Assembly (NCBI RefSeq): GCF_036898095.1
Contig: NC_090768.1
Span: 50,469,283 to 50,533,282 of the forward strand
Reading direction: 5' to 3'
DNA: 64,000 nt
Origin: Palaemon carinicauda
Taxonomy: Eukaryota > Arthropoda > Malacostraca > Decapoda > Palaemonidae
Below the pieces are notes generated by a model that was given only the letters and a program-made list of their open reading frames with translations, was not told the origin of the DNA and did no database searches. The position numbers and the translations under genes are program-made. Positions 51,447 through 57,400 of the stretch are shown piece after piece; within the stretch, counting starts at the first letter, position 1, and each line of letters begins with the position of its first letter.

Positions 51447-54400
51447 AAATTACTACACTGTATTTACAAATTTCATAAGAAGTTGTGTAATGGTTTATTA
51501 CTAACTTGAAAAACTTGAAAATCACTACCAATTTTGTACTAAATACTACCTACAGACAGAGTCCTTAATTTTACTTGTACTGATATAAATTTGTATTACA
51601 TTTTGTTTTATAATCAATTGTATAAAATTATAGTTAATTACTATATTGATAATCATTAATTATAAAGCACTCTGACTATAAACATCAATATTTATGAAGA
51701 AGTCTTTATATTATACTGTACATTGTGAGCTACTTTCATTAATATTATGTATTTACGATTCCATATAATTATCAAATGAGAAACTCACTCCATCTGAAAA
51801 GTCAATATGCAACAAATCCTAAGGCTTTGCAGGGTGAGAACAGCTAGTTAAGAAAGAATTAAAGAGGCAGTAAAATGCGATGTGTACTCTCATCATCTCA
51901 CGTAGATAACTCGATTAAAAGGGTAATAGAATACCATAGTACAATGGCTATGGCACTACATTATACTTGAAAACAATGGTTGTATGATTAAAAGCCAGAG
52001 TAGCATTAACAAAAATGAGTCATGAGGGCAATTCATAAAGAAATAAATTTCCCGGGATTTGGTGACATTTTATCCCGGAATTCTGGGACAAAGACTTCCT
52101 CTCAAAATGAGAAACCCTGGCTATTACTATAGTCATTTTTATTAGCGGTGCATATTTTCACAGACACAGGGGTGTCCTTTTAGCTCAGAAAATTTCCTAA
52201 TAGCTGATTGGTCGGAAGTATTTTTGTCTGAATACCATCATTGTTTTCAAATGATTACCAAGTAATGTGAATTGAAACTTATTTATCAATCTAAATTTCT
52301 TCCTTAGATATAGGTTTTGTCAATAAATAATGTTAAATAAAAATATAAAGTATCGTGATAGTAAATTTAAATTTAACAACACCCGCCGAAGTCAAGGACA
52401 GGAGCTTGTTTTCGGATGCACGCTGCATAATTTTGTTACTTTTCACATATTTCAACACAAATTGAGACAAATTACTCTAAGAATAAAGAAAAACATGTTA
52501 TTGTAAACTTACTTTGAATACCAGAATCTACTATAAACGTGGAAATGATAGAATTAACTCATGGTGAAAATAGCGGTTCGGTTAAAGCAAGACTCACGTA
52601 GAGTGGGTCCTGGGTAAAACGACCATTCTACTGTCAAACACCAAAGAGGGAATGGAAGGGAGTTTGTAACTCGGCGATGAAATTATGAATTCGTTTAGTA
52701 GTGACACACGTAATGCGCTACTCTGCTGTGATAGTTTCTCTCAACGTTGGCATTTTTCACCCAGTTATTGGTGTCAAGGCCTTCATCATTTAATTAAAAT
52801 TGCTTAAGAGGAAGACTGTGCATAAAGAGGTATTTTTACAAGTATTTTATATATATATATATATAATATATACATACATATACACACATATATTCATCAA
52901 CTTTGTTATTATTACTGGTGATCAAATGTTCAGTTTACTTTACTTTTCTAAGTTTAATGCTACAAAAGAGTAAATTTATATGATTTTTAATTGAAATATA
53001 ATTTTTACCAATTTCAGGTGACTCCCATACAATTAGATACTACCAGTGATGACTTTGTTACTGATGCGAAGAGTACCAGCAAGAAATCCTCTCGTCCGCA
53101 AAGATCTTCACGACGTCACAATAATATCATACAAGGCAGCGCCCTAGAAATTAATGTGAGTGCGTAGACACCTGTTAAAGAATAATTTCAGGTCCTTTTT
53201 ACATGTGTATTTCATATAATATAAGTATATATTACCACCTGGTCTCCTAGTCTCTTTTGATATGTGTAAGTGCATGCAAGACCTAGTCACTTTGGTCTGA
53301 CTCTTGTAACTCAGCTGTACGTAGTTACATGAAGCTGCAATACCTATGCCTTTCTCACCTGTCTGCCCTCTTCTTTTCTCTTTAATCTATTATAATTGGC
53401 TTCTCTGTTACTGGGCACAATTGCATTGAATAAAGTGCTCTGGAAATATGAAAAATGGGAGAAGTTAGACATAGTTTCCAATGATTTATATAATTTGAAT
53501 TAATATGGATGAGCAAAGTGGATGTGTCCAGTTCTGCTCCTGGTAGTGTTAGGTCGAGAAAATTACTTAGATAAATCACAAATATCCTATACTGACTGAT
53601 CATTCCCATTTAACAACTATGAATAAACAGATTCTTCCGAGTGTTCCCCACACTGTAGGGGGCTAACTGCTTGTACTGTGACCTAGATGGTGCACTGTAG
53701 ATGGCATTAAGGATTTGTTACAGCATCTTTTTGCCCTCCTTTGATCTATTTTTACTTGCTATTCATCCTCTTTAACACGGCATTATTTTAACATTCACAT
53801 TACTTGAGTAAAATTATTTAGCCGCATAAGTAGAGACCTGAAAAGGCTTAGGAAAAGGACTCGAAGGGCCAATAAACTAATTTAGAAAAATAAATCACAT
53901 TCCTTTTTCATAAATTAAATAGAAATAAAAGCGAGACAGAAAAAATTAAAGTCAAACCACAACCATCTCTGATGCGATTTACTGATAACTCCAAATCACA
54001 AATTTAGTCAAGCATTTGGAACAATATTTAATGAAACATGTCAGTTCCGTTTTTAATTACTGTATAACTGTACCTGTTTTCAACAAAGATATCCAATATA
54101 GTAAGCATGAGATTTATTAGAAAAAGTAAAGAATTTGTTCTGGAAATTAGAATGATTGTTAAAGAAAGATTGTGATTTCATGATTACATGCGTATATGAC
54201 ATCCCCTTCTTAGCGTATACATTCTAATTGTTAGCCTGTGTCAGAACAGTAGCGCGAGAAGTCAAAACAAAACCATCACTAATAATTGAACAATACCAAA
54301 ACATTCCACTTCTTTCCTTTTACTGTACTTTATTATTCAAACCAAAGCAAGCGGAATATGTTCACCCCTAAAATTACTTTGACACTGCTTTCCCTACTGA

Positions 54401-57400
54401 TGATATATCATCATCATCTCCTCCTACGCGTATTGACGCAAAGGGCCTCGGTTAGATTTCACCAGTCGTCTCTATCTTGAGGTTTTAATTCAATACTTCT
54501 CCATTCATCATCTCCTCCTCCGTACTTCATAGTCCTCAGTCATGTAGGTCTGGGTCTTCCAACTCTTCTAGTGCCTTGTGGAGGCCAGCTGAACATTTGG
54601 TGAACTAATCTCTCTTGGAGAGAGTGAAAAGCATGCCCAAACCATCTCCATTTACCCCTCATCATGATCTCATCCACATATGGCGCTCTAGTTTCATTTT
54701 TAATCCTGTCCTGCCATCTAACTCCCAATATTCTTCTTGAGTATATAGGGACAGATAAAAAAAAGGTAATCCAAAAGCAACTGTTTCATACAAAATGGAG
54801 AGCATGGATGGTTAGAGAGAAATACTGTAGTACCAGGTATGGAAAAAAAAATTCTGTATCAACATTTTCAATTTTGACGTAGGGTATAAATGCTAGCAGT
54901 GCACCTCAAACAGTGTACTGTAGGGATTATTTATGGGTCTTTGCAACATTACTTCAGGCAAGCTCCACTTTCTTCATGTCATACTTTACCACCATTTTTG
55001 CTTCCTTCCATCTTGCTGTCCAGTCTCTTCCATCTTTTACCTCAGTGTAAACTTTACTGTTTTATCCCAGTTCCATTTGAACATTGAATGGCCTCTAGAG
55101 CCCCAGCACCAGGCTATGTACTCCAAATCCATAAATCCAATCAACATATTCAATTTATCAAATCATATGATTTATAAAGTAGCAGCACATTTAGATATAT
55201 ACATACATACATATACCAAGGCACTTCCCCCAATTTTTGGGGGTAGCCGACATCAACAAAAGAAAAAAAAAAAAAAAAGGGGGGACCTCTACTCTCTACG
55301 TTCCTCCCAGCCCAACAAGGGACTCAACCGAGATCAGCTGGTACTGCTAGGGTGCCACAGCCCACCCTCCCCCGTTATCCACCACAGATGAAGCTTCATA
55401 ATGCTGAATCCCCTACTGCTGCTACCTCCGCGGTCATCTAAGGCATCGGAGGAAGCAGCAGGGCCTACCGGAACTGCGTCACAATTGCTCGCCATTCTTT
55501 CCTATTTCTAGCACGCTGTCTTGCCTCTCTCACGTCTATCCTCCTATCACCCAGAGCTTCCTTCACTCCATCCATCCACCCAAACCTTGGCCTTCCTCTT
55601 GTACTTCTCCCATCAACTCTTGCATTCATCACCTTCTTTAGCAGACAGCCATTTTCCATTCTCTCAACATGGCCAAGCCACCTCAACATTGTTCTCTAGT
55701 CTTGGGTAGTGCTATAGCCTCTGTACCATGGCCTTCCACTGTCTTGGGTTGGAGTTCTCTTGCTTGGGGGTGCACTCGGGCGCACTGTTGTGTCTGGTTT
55801 CTCTTTCTCTTGTTTTGTTGAAGTTTTTGTTGTTTATATAGGAAATATTTATTTAGATGATGTTGCTATTCTTAGAATATTTTGTTTTTCCTTGTTTTCT
55901 TTCCTCACTGAGCTATTTTCCCTGTTGGGGCCCCTGGTTCCTTGTTTCCTTTCCTCACTGAGCTATTTTCCCTGTTGGGGCCCCTGGGCTTGTAGCATCC
56001 TGCTTTTCCAACTAGGGTTGTAGCTTAGCATTTAATAATAATAATAATAATAAACACATTCATATCTACTCTAGCTGATAACTCATTTCTTACACCCATT
56101 CTCACTCTCACCACTTCGTTCCTAACCCTATCTACTCGAGATACACCAGCCATACTCATTAGATGTATGTTTAATGTAAAAACAATCCATTTGGTTCAGT
56201 CTCCTTTAAGAGTGAGTAACATTAGCTCAATAGGTAATTTATGATAGCAGCAATTATGATAGTTCTAGTATATCTTTATATTTCTAATACAAATCTGTCA
56301 ATCAATCAACAGCAACAGTGGCATTGTAACCTATACTATGATTGTGTTTAAAATATGTTTGCCTGTAAAAGAAAATTAACAAAATCTTGATATTATGAAA
56401 TGATGTTCCGTTTGTTTTTTAAGGTTTTTGAAATTGACGAAGATCATGATACTGATGACTCCCCTTGGGAACCTAGTGTATGTGATAAGAAAAACTCAAG
56501 AGTAAACGGGAGGAGAGGAAGAGCAAGAAAAGCTAAAACTCCAGAAGTCTTCAATCCACACTTGAATAATCAAGAAAATAGAAACATGTAAGTCATTTGA
56601 TTTTTGTCGTGTACATGTTTACTCGTGCATAAAAATAGTTAATGAAGAAACCGTAGAGAAAGAAATGTAACGTCTTACAATGCAATCTTAGAAGAAACCA
56701 ATCATTTGTAGGCAGTGATTCTTATCTTTGGTCATGGTAAACAAGCAAAGTTAAGGAAAAGATTTGCATTTTTCATATTAAATTAATTACTCTAATAAAG
56801 GGACAACAAACCCATAACACTTAACGGGTAACGTACCCTTAACATTAACCCTTTTACCCCCAACACTATTTGGAACTTTCCAACCCTTAACCCCCAGGCA
56901 TTTTTTTGTTTTAAATCACATTTTGCAATATATTTTTTTTAAATTGCTCTAACAGCCTTAATTTTTGTCATAGTGAGGTCAGGTTGGTCTCATTATTTTG
57001 GAAAATGCCTGAAGTTTCTCATAAGGTTATCAAAAATATGCAAAAAAATTTAAAAAAAAAAAAACCTTTTTTGCATGGGGATAAAGGGATGAGTTTTGTG
57101 AAACGTACCAGTACGTCCATTGGGGGTAAAAGGGTTAAAAGGGCAACAAACAACAATGAGACAACAAACTAATATCACTAAAGGACAACAAACCAATATC
57201 ACTAAAGGGGACAGCAAATCAGTAACAGAAAAGGGGCAATAAACTAGTAATGTAAAAAGGACAAAAACTAGTAACACAATGTTTGATAAATTCAATGTAG
57301 TTTTAAGTGACTTAAAGAATCATTTAAACATTAACTTATGTCAATAAAAAAGAATTAACTTCATTCACATAAATCAGCACTACTGTATTTTGATTTTGTA

